This document shows, piece after piece, positions 1 to 7,069 of a stretch of 8,070 bases of DNA. The position numbers were made by a program, and so were the translations under genes. Origin of the DNA: Sulfitobacter sp. (GTDB taxonomy: Bacteria; Pseudomonadota; Alphaproteobacteria; Rhodobacterales; Rhodobacteraceae); the NCBI GenBank assembly GCA_024636405.1, contig JAGXHC010000180.1:1-8070 (forward strand). Direction: 5' to 3'. Each line of letters opens with the position of its first letter. The stretch's first letter is position 1. The notes beneath the pieces were generated by a model. It did no database searches, was not told the DNA's origin, and saw only the letters and a program-made list of their open reading frames with translations.

Positions 1-496
1 CCACCGTGGCCTGTCCGGTCCTGCAGCACTGCAAGCGTCATCCTATTGGCACGAGGGCCAGCCCATTCATGTTGATCTGCTGCCCCGGACGGATCTGTTC
101 GCCGCCCTGCGTGCCCAGCGTCAAATGGCCGGACGGCGCAACCTGACAACCGAACTGGCGCGCCACCTGCCCGCACGACTGGTCGATCATCTCGGCCAAA
201 CCCACGCCCTGTCGGGCAACTTGGCCGATTGGTCCGACGACCGGCTTCGCGATCTCTGTGACATCCTGCATCACTGGACTTTGCATCCCGGCGGCACCGA
301 AGGGTATCGCACCGCCGAAGTCACCCTTGGCGGCGTTGATACTGCCGCGCTGTCGTCGCGCACGATGCAAAGCAACGCGGTGCCGGGTCTTTACTTCATC
401 GGCGAAGCGGTGGACGTGACCGGTTGGCTGGGCGGCTACAACTTCCAGTGGGCCTGGTCTTCCGCCATGGCGGCGGCCCGCGCCATCAAGGGCTGA
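1..496 (+). CDS. HI0933/YhiN-type FAD-dependent oxidoreductase, C-terminal part (5' end outside window)
   Basis: This is the C-terminal portion of a flavoprotein of the HI0933/YhiN (BaiN-like) family. The frame is open from base 2 with no stop, so the gene begins before the window; about 164 residues are visible of a family that is usually around 390-410. Two stretches identify it. HRGLSGPAALQASSYW, at the very left edge, is the conserved segment that leads into the inserted domain. Near the end come AEVTLGGVDT, then VPGLYFIGEAVDVTGW and LGGYNFQWAWSSA, the terminal FAD-contacting region that closes the Rossmann-like FAD fold. Members are soluble and bind FAD; physiological substrates are mostly unknown, although BaiN has been tied to bile-acid dehydrogenation, so I assign no reaction. 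The ATG at 125 is internal and should not be used as the start. The stop TGA at 494-496 lies only 7 bases from the convergent murD stop. The family is secure, the function is not. Confidence 0.9.
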   Translation, partial: HRGLSGPAALQASSYWHEGQPIHVDLLPRTDLFAALRAQRQMAGRRNLTTELARHLPARLVDHLGQTHALSGNLADWSDDRLRDLCDILHHWTLHPGGTEGYRTAEVTLGGVDTAALSSRTMQSNAVPGLYFIGEAVDVTGWLGGYNFQWAWSSAMAAARAIKG

Positions 497-503
497 CGCG
501 CGC

Positions 504-1904
504 CTACCCGCCAATTACCTTGCGCACCTGGGCGATAAAATCATCGCCGCGCTGCTCAAAATTATCATATTGATCAAAGCTCGCGGCAGCAGGCGCAAGC
601 AGGACCACATCGCCCTCTTCCGCCTCTGCCGCAGCGCGGGACACGGCGACCTCCATCGTGACGCAAACCTCGGCCTCGACCTCCAACTGCATGGCAAACG
701 CCGCCGCTTCGCGCCCGATGACGTAGGCCTTGCGCACGGTGCCGACCGCCGCGTTCAACGCTGCCAATCCGCCTTCCTTTTCCAGGCCGCCGCAGATCCA
801 GCGCACATTGGCAAACGCGGCCAGCGCCTTGGCCGCGCTGTCCACATTCGTGGCCTTGCTGTCATTGACAAAGCGCACACCGCCCGCCTCGCCCACCATC
901 TGCGACCGGTGCGGCAGCCCGCCAAAGGAATGAAACGCCGCCTCGATCACCTTGGGTGCCAGACCCAGCGACCGGCACGCGGCATAGGCTGCGCAGGCAT
1001 TTTGATGGTTATGCGCACCCGGCAGACCCGCAACACCGCGCAGATCAATCGCCGCCACCTGACGCCCGCCGCGATATTCGCTCAAAAATCCCTTGCGCGC
1101 GAAAACATACCAGCCCGGACCGCTCAATTTACGTGTGACGGATACCCGGATGACCCGGTCATCGCCCGCCCCCTCGCTCAACTGATCGGCCAGAAACCGG
1201 CCCTCGGCCTCGTCCACCCCGATTACCGCGCGGTCCGGCCCGCCTTCTGCAAAAAGCCGCCGCTTGGCCGCAAAATAGCCCCCCATGCCGCCATGCCGGT
1301 CCAGATGGTCAGGACTGAGGTTGGTGAAAACCGCCACATCAGGGGTCAGGCTGCGCGCCAGATCGGTCTGGTAGGAGGACAGTTCCAGCACCACCACCTC
1401 GCCGTCAATCGCAGGCTCGAGATCCAGCACCCCGCGCCCGATGTTGCCGGCCAGTTGCGTAGGCCGCTGAGCATGCTCAAGAATGTGATGTATCAACGCC
1501 GATGTGGTCGATTTTCCGTTCGACCCCGTCACCGCGATCACCCGTGGTGCTGTGTCAAATCCGTCCCAATCGTCTGTCGCGAAACTGCGAAAAAACAGGC
1601 CAATGTCGTTGTCTACCGGAACACCCGCGTCCAGCGCTGCGGCCACGACCGGGTTGGGCACAGGATACAGATGCGCAATGCCGGGGCTGACAATCAGCCG
1701 CGCAACGCCCTCAAAGGCGCCCGGTTCGCGCAGGTCCACCACCTGCATCCCCGCGTCTTGTGCCACGTCCCGCGCCGCCGGATTGTCATCCCAGCACAGC
1801 ACCACAGCCCCGCCCGCCAGCAATCCCCGCGCCGCACTCAGCCCTGACCGGCCAAGGCCCAGCACACCAACATGCGCCCCTTGCAGTCCCTGCACTGGAA
1901 TCAT
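504..1904 (-). CDS. murD: UDP-N-acetylmuramoyl-L-alanine--D-glutamate ligase (MurD)
   Basis: Cytoplasmic Mur ligase (EC 6.3.2.9) that uses ATP to add D-glutamate to UDP-MurNAc-L-Ala, the second amino acid of the peptidoglycan stem. The 466 residues are close to the usual family length. An N-terminal Rossmann-like UDP-binding domain ([10 protein letters not shown], about 12-21) is followed by the ATPase domain with P-loop TGSNGKST (126-133), GNIG (153-156), LELSSYQT (173-180) and [11 protein letters not shown] (195-205). YFAAKRRLF follows, with Lys214 in the place of the carbamylated lysine. Further on come [11 protein letters not shown] (296-306), PHRSQMV (331-337), NDSKATN (347-353) and the C-terminal [17 protein letters not shown] (437-453). 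The start is supported by AGGGG at 1912-1916, 7 bases before the ATG. The stop is TAG. In the usual dcw order murD directly follows mraY; here a reversed glutaminase gene separates them, so murD probably needs its own promoter or read-through. Confidence 0.97.
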   Translation of the reverse strand: MIPVQGLQGAHVGVLGLGRSGLSAARGLLAGGAVVLCWDDNPAARDVAQDAGMQVVDLREPGAFEGVARLIVSPGIAHLYPVPNPVVAAALDAGVPVDNDIGLFFRSFATDDWDGFDTAPRVIAVTGSNGKSTTSALIHHILEHAQRPTQLAGNIGRGVLDLEPAIDGEVVVLELSSYQTDLARSLTPDVAVFTNLSPDHLDRHGGMGGYFAAKRRLFAEGGPDRAVIGVDEAEGRFLADQLSEGAGDDRVIRVSVTRKLSGPGWYVFARKGFLSEYRGGRQVAAIDLRGVAGLPGAHNHQNACAAYAACRSLGLAPKVIEAAFHSFGGLPHRSQMVGEAGGVRFVNDSKATNVDSAAKALAAFANVRWICGGLEKEGGLAALNAAVGTVRKAYVIGREAAAFAMQLEVEAEVCVTMEVAVSRAAAEAEEGDVVLLAPAAASFDQYDNFEQRGDDFIAQVRKVIGG

Positions 1905-1911
1905 CTACTCA

Positions 1912-1916
1912 CCCCT
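1912..1916 (-). promoter_or_regulatory. Ribosome binding site of murD
   Basis: On the minus strand this reads AGGGG, 7 bases before the murD ATG at 1904. It is a good Shine-Dalgarno match at normal spacing and supports that start codon. Confidence 0.65.
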
Positions 1917-1965
1917 GATAGCCGTTGCGGCGCAGAATGGTCGCATTGGGCGCCCACTACAAGCC

Positions 1966-1969
1966 GGAG
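1966..1969 (+). promoter_or_regulatory. Ribosome binding site that decides the glsA start
   Basis: GGAG lies 9 bases before the ATG at 1979. Two in-frame starts upstream, TTG at 1925 and ATG at 1937, lack a comparable site. Starting at 1979 gives 303 residues and an N-terminus that lines up with other glutaminases, so this site favours the shorter protein. Confidence 0.6.
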
Positions 1970-1978
1970 CCGTCCCAA

Positions 1979-2890
1979 ATGCCAGACCTCGCGACGATCC
2001 TGCCCCGGCTGACGGACCAGATGCGCCAAGATAACGACTGGGGCCGCGTGGCGGACTACATTCCCGAACTCGCAGGAGTCAAGCCCGCGCAGTTTGGGGT
2101 CAGCGTGGTTACCGCCGACGGCGTCTGCCACAGCGCCGGCGATGCCGATGTGCCGTTCTCGGTGCAGTCGATCACCAAGGTGTTTACCCTGGCCATCGCC
2201 CTTGGCCGTTCCGGCGATCAGCTTTGGCATCGGGTCGGGCGCGAACCTTCCGGGCGCGCGTTCAACTCCATCACCCAGCTCGAACAGGAACAGGGCCGCC
2301 CCCGCAATCCTTTCATCAACGCAGGCGCCATCGTCACCACCGACGACGTTCTGGGCACCCGCGAACCGCGCGACGCACTGGCGGAAATCGTGCAATTCGT
2401 GCGCACCGCAGCAGGCAGTCAGGACATCCATATCAACGACGCCGTCGCCGCATCAGAGACCGCGCACGGTCACCGTAATTTTGCGCTCGCCCATTTCCTC
2501 GCCTCCTTCGGCAATCTGCACAACACGCCTGAACGCGCGCTTGGCACCTATTTCCATCACTGCGCGCTGGAGATGACGACGCGTGATCTCGCCATGGCAG
2601 GCCGGTTTCTGGTGGACGCCCCCAGCTTGCCGGGGCTCATCGCCACGGGCCGTATCCGCCGTCTGAATGCACTGATGCTGACCTGCGGGCATTACGACGG
2701 CTCGGGGGACTTTGCCTACCGCGTCGGCCTGCCTGGGAAATCCGGTGTCGGCGGAGGCATCCTCGCCATCGTACCGGGCCGCGCCAGTGTCGCGGTCTGG
2801 TCGCCCGGCCTCAACCGTTACGGCAATTCCCACAAGGGCACCGAAGCGCTCGCACATCTGGCACGCACCATGAACTGGTCAATCTTCTAG
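1979..2890 (+). CDS. glsA: Glutaminase (serine-dependent beta-lactamase fold, GlsA family)
   Basis: Hydrolyses L-glutamine to L-glutamate and ammonia (EC 3.5.1.2) in the cytoplasm. The 303 residues from the ATG at 1979 match the bacterial GlsA/YbaS/YneH family, which is about 305-310 long. No signal peptide or membrane segment is visible. Family landmarks in order: VADYIPELA (24-32, Tyr27 region), the catalytic SITK at 64-67 (nucleophile Ser64 and Lys67), VGREPSG and FNS (86-97), RNPFINAGA (109-117, substrate-binding Asn114), ASE (158-160, Glu160) with RN at 166-167, YFHHCAL (191-197, Tyr191), GHY (237-239) and LPGKSGVGGGI (251-261). An extended form from TTG 1925 or ATG 1937 adds 18 or 14 residues with no family match. 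The gene is intact and its codon use looks like that of its neighbours. It sits in reverse orientation between mraY and murD, which is unusual. In other bacteria the enzyme serves glutamine catabolism or acid resistance; the role here is unknown. Confidence 0.95.
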   Translation: MPDLATILPRLTDQMRQDNDWGRVADYIPELAGVKPAQFGVSVVTADGVCHSAGDADVPFSVQSITKVFTLAIALGRSGDQLWHRVGREPSGRAFNSITQLEQEQGRPRNPFINAGAIVTTDDVLGTREPRDALAEIVQFVRTAAGSQDIHINDAVAASETAHGHRNFALAHFLASFGNLHNTPERALGTYFHHCALEMTTRDLAMAGRFLVDAPSLPGLIATGRIRRLNALMLTCGHYDGSGDFAYRVGLPGKSGVGGGILAIVPGRASVAVWSPGLNRYGNSHKGTEALAHLARTMNWSIF

Positions 2891-3017
2891 CACTCTTTTG
2901 GCTTCTGATATTTTTTGCCTTGTAGCTTTCTTTTGGCCACAAATATCCCGGAGGTTTGGAGGCAGCGCCTCCAAATGCGCGCCCCGCGCGCCTGCTGCGC
3001 CCGCGGCACGCGGCGCG
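2891..3017. other. Intergenic region between glsA and mraY, AT-rich then very GC-rich
   Basis: The 127 bases between the convergent stops fall into three parts. Positions 2891-2945 are clearly richer in AT than the surrounding genes and contain a 9-base direct repeat TCTTTTGGC at 2894-2902 and 2929-2937. The middle holds the hairpin at 2955-2975. Positions 2977-3017 are almost pure G and C, with two weak 5-base inverted repeats (2977-2981 with 2987-2991, and 3001-3005 with 3009-3013). No convincing coding sequence is present. Confidence 0.6.
2955..2975. terminator. Strong hairpin in the convergent glsA/mraY gap, possible bidirectional terminator
   Basis: TTTGGAGGC at 2955-2963 and GCCTCCAAA at 2967-2975 form a perfect 9-base stem with a 3-base loop (AGC). 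It lies between the convergent ends of glsA and mraY, where a two-way terminator would be expected. Neither side is followed by a clean T run, so it is not a textbook intrinsic terminator. The upstream flank (TTTTGGCCACAAATATCCCGGAGG, 2931-2954) together with the hairpin resembles an intergenic motif that I recall as frequent in Rhodobacterales genomes; that is memory, not a search. The terminator role is inferred. Confidence 0.45.
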
Positions 3018-4100
3018 TCAGCGCACTTTCAACGTCGCCAGACCAATCATCGCCAGGATCAGTGAAATGATCCAGAACCGGATCACGATCTGCGGCTCTG
3101 ACCACCCCATCTTTTCGTAGTGGTGATGAATAGGTGCCATCAGAAACACACGCTTTCCGGTACGCTTGAAATACAACACCTGAATGATAACGCTAAGCGC
3201 CTCGACCACAAAAAGCCCGCCGACAATCGCCAGCACCAGTTCATGCTTGGTCGCCACCGCGATAGCACCCAGCGCCCCGCCCAAGGCCAATGAACCGGTA
3301 TCGCCCATGAACACCGCTGCAGGCGGGGCATTATACCACAAGAACCCCAATCCACCGCCAAAAAGACCGGCGGTAAAAATCAGGATCTCACCCGTGCCGG
3401 GCACATAATGCACGTCCAGATATTCGGTAAAATCGACCCTGCCGACCGCATAGGCAATCACGCCCAGCGTGCCGGCCGCGATCATCACCGGCATGATCGC
3501 CAACCCATCAAGCCCGTCTGTCAGGTTCACCGCATTGGCCGACCCGACGATCACGATGATCGAAAAAGGCACAAACAGATATCCAAGATTGATCAGCGTG
3601 TCTTTGAACACCGGCAGCGCCAACTTGTATTGCAAAGCTTCCGGGTGATATTGCGCCGCCCAGTAACTTGCCACGCCTGCAATCAAAAAGCCCAGGAAAA
3701 GCCGCAGCTTACCCGACACGCCATTGACGTTTTGTTTGCTCACCTTGGCATAGTCATCGGCAAATCCAATCGCTGCAAAGCTCATCGTGACAAACAGCAC
3801 GATCCAGATGAACGGATTGTCCAGCCGCGCCCAAAGCAGGGTGGATGTCAGCAGAGCTCCCACGATCAGCAAACCGCCCATGGTCGGCGTGCCGGCCTTC
3901 ACGAAATGTCCCTCCGGGCCGTCATCACGGATTGGCTGGCCTTTGCCTTGCCGTCTGCGCAGGACCGCAATCAAGGGCTTGCCGAACAGAAAGCCAAAGA
4001 TCAGCGCGGTCAGAAACGCACCGCCAGCCCGAAAGGTGATGTAGCGAAAAAGGTTAAATAAATCGCCACCATCCGACAGCAGTGTCAACCAGTAGAGCAT
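3018..4100 (-). CDS. mraY: Phospho-N-acetylmuramoyl-pentapeptide-transferase (MraY)
   Basis: Integral inner-membrane enzyme (EC 2.7.8.13) that transfers phospho-MurNAc-pentapeptide from the UDP precursor to undecaprenyl phosphate, making lipid I. The 360 residues are the standard length. About ten hydrophobic segments can be seen (roughly 22-41, 73-93, 97-114, 132-150, 167-188, 200-220, 238-257, 266-284, 286-310 and 338-358). Catalytic and substrate-binding motifs are intact: the Asp pair in FADDYAK (Asp115-Asp116), [13 protein letters not shown] (189-201), [12 protein letters not shown] (264-275, Asp267) and [13 protein letters not shown] (321-333, the His triad 325-327). The N-terminus [12 protein letters not shown] is typical, and AGGA at 4109-4112, 8 bases ahead, supports the start. 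It follows murF after 43 bases and ends just before the hairpin region, so it is probably the last gene of the ftsI-murE-murF-mraY operon. Confidence 0.97.
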   Translation of the reverse strand: MLYWLTLLSDGGDLFNLFRYITFRAGGAFLTALIFGFLFGKPLIAVLRRRQGKGQPIRDDGPEGHFVKAGTPTMGGLLIVGALLTSTLLWARLDNPFIWIVLFVTMSFAAIGFADDYAKVSKQNVNGVSGKLRLFLGFLIAGVASYWAAQYHPEALQYKLALPVFKDTLINLGYLFVPFSIIVIVGSANAVNLTDGLDGLAIMPVMIAAGTLGVIAYAVGRVDFTEYLDVHYVPGTGEILIFTAGLFGGGLGFLWYNAPPAAVFMGDTGSLALGGALGAIAVATKHELVLAIVGGLFVVEALSVIIQVLYFKRTGKRVFLMAPIHHHYEKMGWSEPQIVIRFWIISLILAMIGLATLKVR

Positions 4101-4143
4101 GTAATGCGTCCTAACTCATCATCTTGGGGGCGATAGGGCCTGA

Positions 4144-5571
4144 TCAGACTTCGTCCACCGGATGGCCCATTTTGCGGATGGCGTCAACAATTGCACCAAG
4201 GTTCATCGACAACGATCCCTTCGCAAGCACAACATCGCCTGAATCAAGCTGCCCGCGCACATCGCCCAGCATGTCCTGCGCGGTTTCACGCCACAGGCCA
4301 CGCTGATGCTCGGGCAGCAGATCGTAAAACGCGCGCATCAGCGGGCCGATGCAATGGACCACGTCCAGTTTTTTCACGGCGTCCAGATGTGCAAGGCCTG
4401 CGTGCAATGCGACCGCGTCCGGCCCCAGTTCCTTCATATCGCCGACAATGGCAATGCGCCGCCCCTTGCTGACACGTCCGATATCATGGGCCACCGTTGC
4501 AGCAGCCAGCACTTCCAGTGCTGCGGACATGGAAGTGGGATTGGCGTTATAACTGTCATCGATCAGATGCAGTTTCAGGTGCGTTTCAACGGGATCGAGA
4601 TAGATCGTCTCACGCACACCGCGCCCTTTGTAAGGTGTCCAGCGTCCCAGCGACTGTGCCGCCAGCGCCAGATCGGCCCCCAGCGCCACCGCGACGGCCA
4701 GCGCACCCAGCGCATTGCCGGCAAAGTGTCGTCCCGGCGTGCCGATCTTGAACAATAGCGGTGTTCCGTCCGCATCCGCGCGCACCACGGTGGTGTCGTC
4801 CTGCACGGAAACCTCAATCAGCTTGTAATGGTGGCCGTGCACCCCGAATTCGATCTCGCGCAGGCGCAGGTCAACGGCCTTGGCCATCAGGATCGCGGCG
4901 TGTTCATCATCGGCATTGATCACCGCCACGCCGCCGCGCGGCAGCCCCTCAAAAACACTGGCTTTTTCTATCGCGATGCCGGCCACGTTATCGAAGGCTT
5001 CCAGGTGCACCGCCGCAACCGTGGTGACGATGGCCACATGTGGCCGCGTCAGACGTGCAAGCGGCGCGATCTCTCCGGGGTGGTTCATCCCGATCTCGAT
5101 CACTGCGTATTCGGTATCCTGCGGCATCCGCGCAAGCGTCAGCGGCACGCCCCAGTGGTTGTTGTAACTTTCGACCGAGGCATGGGCGCGGCCCTGATCC
5201 GCCAGAATGCCCAGCAACATTTCCTTGGTTGATGTCTTGCCCACGCTGCCGGTGACGGCAGCGATGCGCGCCTGCGTGCGGGCGCGTCCCGCAGCACCAA
5301 GCGCTTCAAGCGCGGCCAGCACATCGCGCACGATCAACAGGGGCGCGTCAGCAGGCACCCCATCGGGCACCCGGCTGACCAAGGCCGCAGCGGCACCTTT
5401 TTCCAGCGCTTGCGCTACAAATTCATGCCCGTCACGCAGGTCTGTCAGCGCGACGAATAAATCGCCCGGCATCAGCGTGCGGGTGTCGATCGACACGCCG
5501 TCCGCCGACCAGTTCCCTACCACGCGCCCGCCCGTTGCGCGTGCCGCATCATCGCTTGTCCACAGACTCAT
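4144..5571 (-). CDS. murF: UDP-N-acetylmuramoyl-tripeptide--D-alanyl-D-alanine ligase (MurF)
   Basis: Cytoplasmic Mur ligase (EC 6.3.2.10) that attaches the dipeptide D-Ala-D-Ala to the UDP-MurNAc-tripeptide, giving the pentapeptide used by MraY. It has 475 residues, a normal length. The N-terminal substrate domain has DGVSIDTRTLMPGDLFVAL (24-42). The ATPase domain has the P-loop TGSVGKTSTK (107-116), YNNHWGVPLT (136-145), EIGMNHPGEI (159-168) and IEKASVFEGL, with Lys203 in the place of the carbamylated lysine. Then come GRHFAGNALGALA (280-292), YKGRG (314-318), DDSYNANPTSM (338-348), GDMKELG (377-383) and LAKGSLSMN (449-457). The ATG overlaps the murE stop (ATGA), and GGGAG at 5578-5582, 6 bases before it, is a strong ribosome site inside murE. 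This points to translational coupling. In frame after the TGA, ten further codons ([10 protein letters not shown]) run to a TAG; they are probably not translated. Confidence 0.97.
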   Translation of the reverse strand: MSLWTSDDAARATGGRVVGNWSADGVSIDTRTLMPGDLFVALTDLRDGHEFVAQALEKGAAAALVSRVPDGVPADAPLLIVRDVLAALEALGAAGRARTQARIAAVTGSVGKTSTKEMLLGILADQGRAHASVESYNNHWGVPLTLARMPQDTEYAVIEIGMNHPGEIAPLARLTRPHVAIVTTVAAVHLEAFDNVAGIAIEKASVFEGLPRGGVAVINADDEHAAILMAKAVDLRLREIEFGVHGHHYKLIEVSVQDDTTVVRADADGTPLLFKIGTPGRHFAGNALGALAVAVALGADLALAAQSLGRWTPYKGRGVRETIYLDPVETHLKLHLIDDSYNANPTSMSAALEVLAAATVAHDIGRVSKGRRIAIVGDMKELGPDAVALHAGLAHLDAVKKLDVVHCIGPLMRAFYDLLPEHQRGLWRETAQDMLGDVRGQLDSGDVVLAKGSLSMNLGAIVDAIRKMGHPVDEV

Positions 5572-7055
5572 GCCAATCTCCCGTCCAGTGCGGCGACGGC
5601 CACGCTGGCCTGTTCTACATCATCAAACGGCAGCACATCGGCGCCAACAGTCTGCCCGGTTTCATGCCCCTTCCCGGCGATCAACAATGCGTCCCCCGGT
5701 CCCAGCGCATCAACGCCGCGCAGGATCGCTTCTGCGCGGTCGCCAACTTCCAACGCCCCCGGTGCGCCTTGCATGACGGCAGCGCGGATCGTTGCGGGAT
5801 CTTCGGTCCGGGGATTGTCATCTGTAACGATGACCTGATCTGCATGGGTGATCGCCGCCTGTCCCATCAAGGGGCGTTTGGCCCGGTCACGGTCACCGCC
5901 CGCCCCCACAATGGCCACCAGACGGCCCAGCACATGCGGGCGCATCGCCGCCAGCGCCGTGGCCACCGCGTCAGGCGTGTGGGCATAATCCACAAAAACC
6001 GCCGCCCCGTTGTCGCGTGTCGCTGCCAGTTGCATCCGCCCGCGCACCGTCATCAGGTGCGGGAGGGTGTCAAACACATCTGCCGGCGCACCACCGCAGG
6101 CAATCACCAGCCCGGCCGCCAACATGACATTATCCGCCTGAAATCCACCAATCAGGTCCAACCGTTTTTGATAGGTCTTGCCGCGCCAGTCAAAGCGCAA
6201 ATCCTGCCCCGTGGCATCAAACCGCTGCGCCGTCAGATGCAGATCACCGCCGTCGCGCCCAACCGTTGTCACCGCACAGCCGCGCGCGCGCGCAATCGCA
6301 GCCATATCCACGCCGCGCGGATCGTCAATATTGATCACGGCGGTGCCGTCTTCGGGCAGCACCCGCGCAAACAAACCCGCCTTGGCGTCGAAATAAGCGT
6401 CGAACGTCTCATGATAATCCAGATGATCCTGCGTGAAGTTCGTAAATCCCGCCGCCGTCAGGGTCACCCCGTCCAGCCGCCGCTGGTCAAGCCCGTGGCT
6501 GGATGCTTCCATTGCGGCATGGGTGATGCCTTCGGCCTGCGCAGCAGCAAGGGTGCGGTGCAGCGTAATCGGTTCTGGGGTGGTATGGGCCAGCGGCGCT
6601 GTCCACGCCCCTTCCACACCGGTGGTGCCAAGGTTGATGGCGGCAAGTCCCATTTCAATCCAGATCTGGCGTACAAAGGTGCTGACCGAAGTCTTGCCGT
6701 TGGTGCCCGTCACGGCCACCATCGTCGCGGGTTGCGCCCCAAACCACAGTGCGGCGCTGCGCGCCAGCGTCTCGCGGGGGTTTTCGGTGATCACGACCTG
6801 TGTGTCGGCTTTTGCCATCAGATCTGCGGCAATACGCGCGCCCTTAGCATCGGTCAGCACCGCCACCGCCCCCATGCGCAGCGCATAGTGTATGAATTCC
6901 GCGCCATGAACCTTTGAACCCGGCAGGGCGGCAAAAAGAAACCCTTCGCGCACCTCGCGGCTGTCCACGGCGATGCCGGTAATCATGGCACCTGCGCCCT
7001 GGAACCGCGTCGCGGTCAGGCCAAGTGAGGAAAGCGTGACGGCCCGACTGCGCAT
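5568..7055 (-). CDS. murE: UDP-N-acetylmuramoyl-L-alanyl-D-glutamate--2,6-diaminopimelate ligase (MurE)
   Basis: Cytoplasmic Mur ligase (EC 6.3.2.13) that adds the third stem residue. The 495 residues match the family. The sequence shows GIAVDSREVREGFLFAALPG (27-46), the P-loop TGTNGKTS (116-123), TTPE (158-161), MEASSHGLDQRR (182-193), NFTQDHLDYH (206-215), and YFDAKAGLF with Lys225 in the place of the carbamylated lysine. The C-terminal part has VDYAHTPDA (355-363), GGDRDRAKRPLM (386-397), TDDNPRTEDP (411-420) and IAGKGHE (459-465). The DNPR motif marks enzymes that select meso-diaminopimelate rather than lysine, so the wall is of the Gram-negative A1-gamma type. The start lies 14 bases after the ftsI stop; the ribosome site ahead (GAAGA) is weak, which suggests that translation depends partly on ribosomes arriving from ftsI. 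It overlaps murF by 4 bases. Confidence 0.97.
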   Translation of the reverse strand: MRSRAVTLSSLGLTATRFQGAGAMITGIAVDSREVREGFLFAALPGSKVHGAEFIHYALRMGAVAVLTDAKGARIAADLMAKADTQVVITENPRETLARSAALWFGAQPATMVAVTGTNGKTSVSTFVRQIWIEMGLAAINLGTTGVEGAWTAPLAHTTPEPITLHRTLAAAQAEGITHAAMEASSHGLDQRRLDGVTLTAAGFTNFTQDHLDYHETFDAYFDAKAGLFARVLPEDGTAVINIDDPRGVDMAAIARARGCAVTTVGRDGGDLHLTAQRFDATGQDLRFDWRGKTYQKRLDLIGGFQADNVMLAAGLVIACGGAPADVFDTLPHLMTVRGRMQLAATRDNGAAVFVDYAHTPDAVATALAAMRPHVLGRLVAIVGAGGDRDRAKRPLMGQAAITHADQVIVTDDNPRTEDPATIRAAVMQGAPGALEVGDRAEAILRGVDALGPGDALLIAGKGHETGQTVGADVLPFDDVEQASVAVAALDGRLA

Positions 7056-7069
7056 GATTTCTGTCTTCT

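Larger units (their letters stand above)
1905..1978. promoter_or_regulatory. Divergent intergenic region between murD and glsA
   Basis: These 74 bases separate the divergent starts of murD and glsA, so any dedicated promoters of the two genes should lie here or in the opposing coding sequence. I could not find a convincing -35/-10 pair on either strand; the best candidates match only about half of the consensus, as expected at this GC content. A perfect 10-base palindrome TGGGCGCCCA occupies 1947-1956 and could be an operator or chance. The promoter role is inferred from gene arrangement only. Confidence 0.35.

Noticed and set aside
125..127. ATG at 125 as the start of a short 123-residue protein
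   Set aside because: The same frame is open to the left edge and the residues before the ATG (HRGLSGPAALQASSYW) are conserved family sequence, so this Met is internal to a longer protein.
38..514. A 158-codon open frame on the minus strand opposite the flavoprotein gene
   Set aside because: It is antisense to conserved HI0933-family sequence and overlaps the end of murD; no recognizable protein.
570..1847. A 425-codon open frame on the plus strand opposite murD
   Set aside because: It lies wholly antisense to a clearly identified murD. The translation is rich in Arg, His, Pro and Gln with no recognizable domain, as expected of the reverse strand of a GC-rich gene with few stops.
1905..1978. 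Possible sigma-70 promoters, for example TTGTAG with CATTCT on the minus strand at 17-base spacing
   Set aside because: The -10 box matches only three of six positions; the evidence is too weak to place a promoter.
2977..3013. Two short GC-rich inverted repeats (2977-2991 and 3001-3013) just downstream of mraY
   Set aside because: The stems are only 5 bases in a stretch that is nearly all G and C, so they are expected by chance and are not called as separate terminators.
2887..3105. A 72-codon open frame on the minus strand across the glsA/mraY gap
   Set aside because: It overlaps the mraY 3' end in another frame, covers the hairpin region, and its product has no recognizable features.
3408..4061. 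A 217-codon open frame on the plus strand opposite mraY
   Set aside because: It is antisense to an intact mraY, and its charged His/Arg/Gln/Lys-rich composition is the complement of hydrophobic membrane codons, not a protein signal.
5535..6917. A 460-codon open frame on the plus strand opposite murE and the start of murF
   Set aside because: It is antisense to murE with its full set of ligase motifs; the Arg/His/Gln-rich translation shows no fold or motif.
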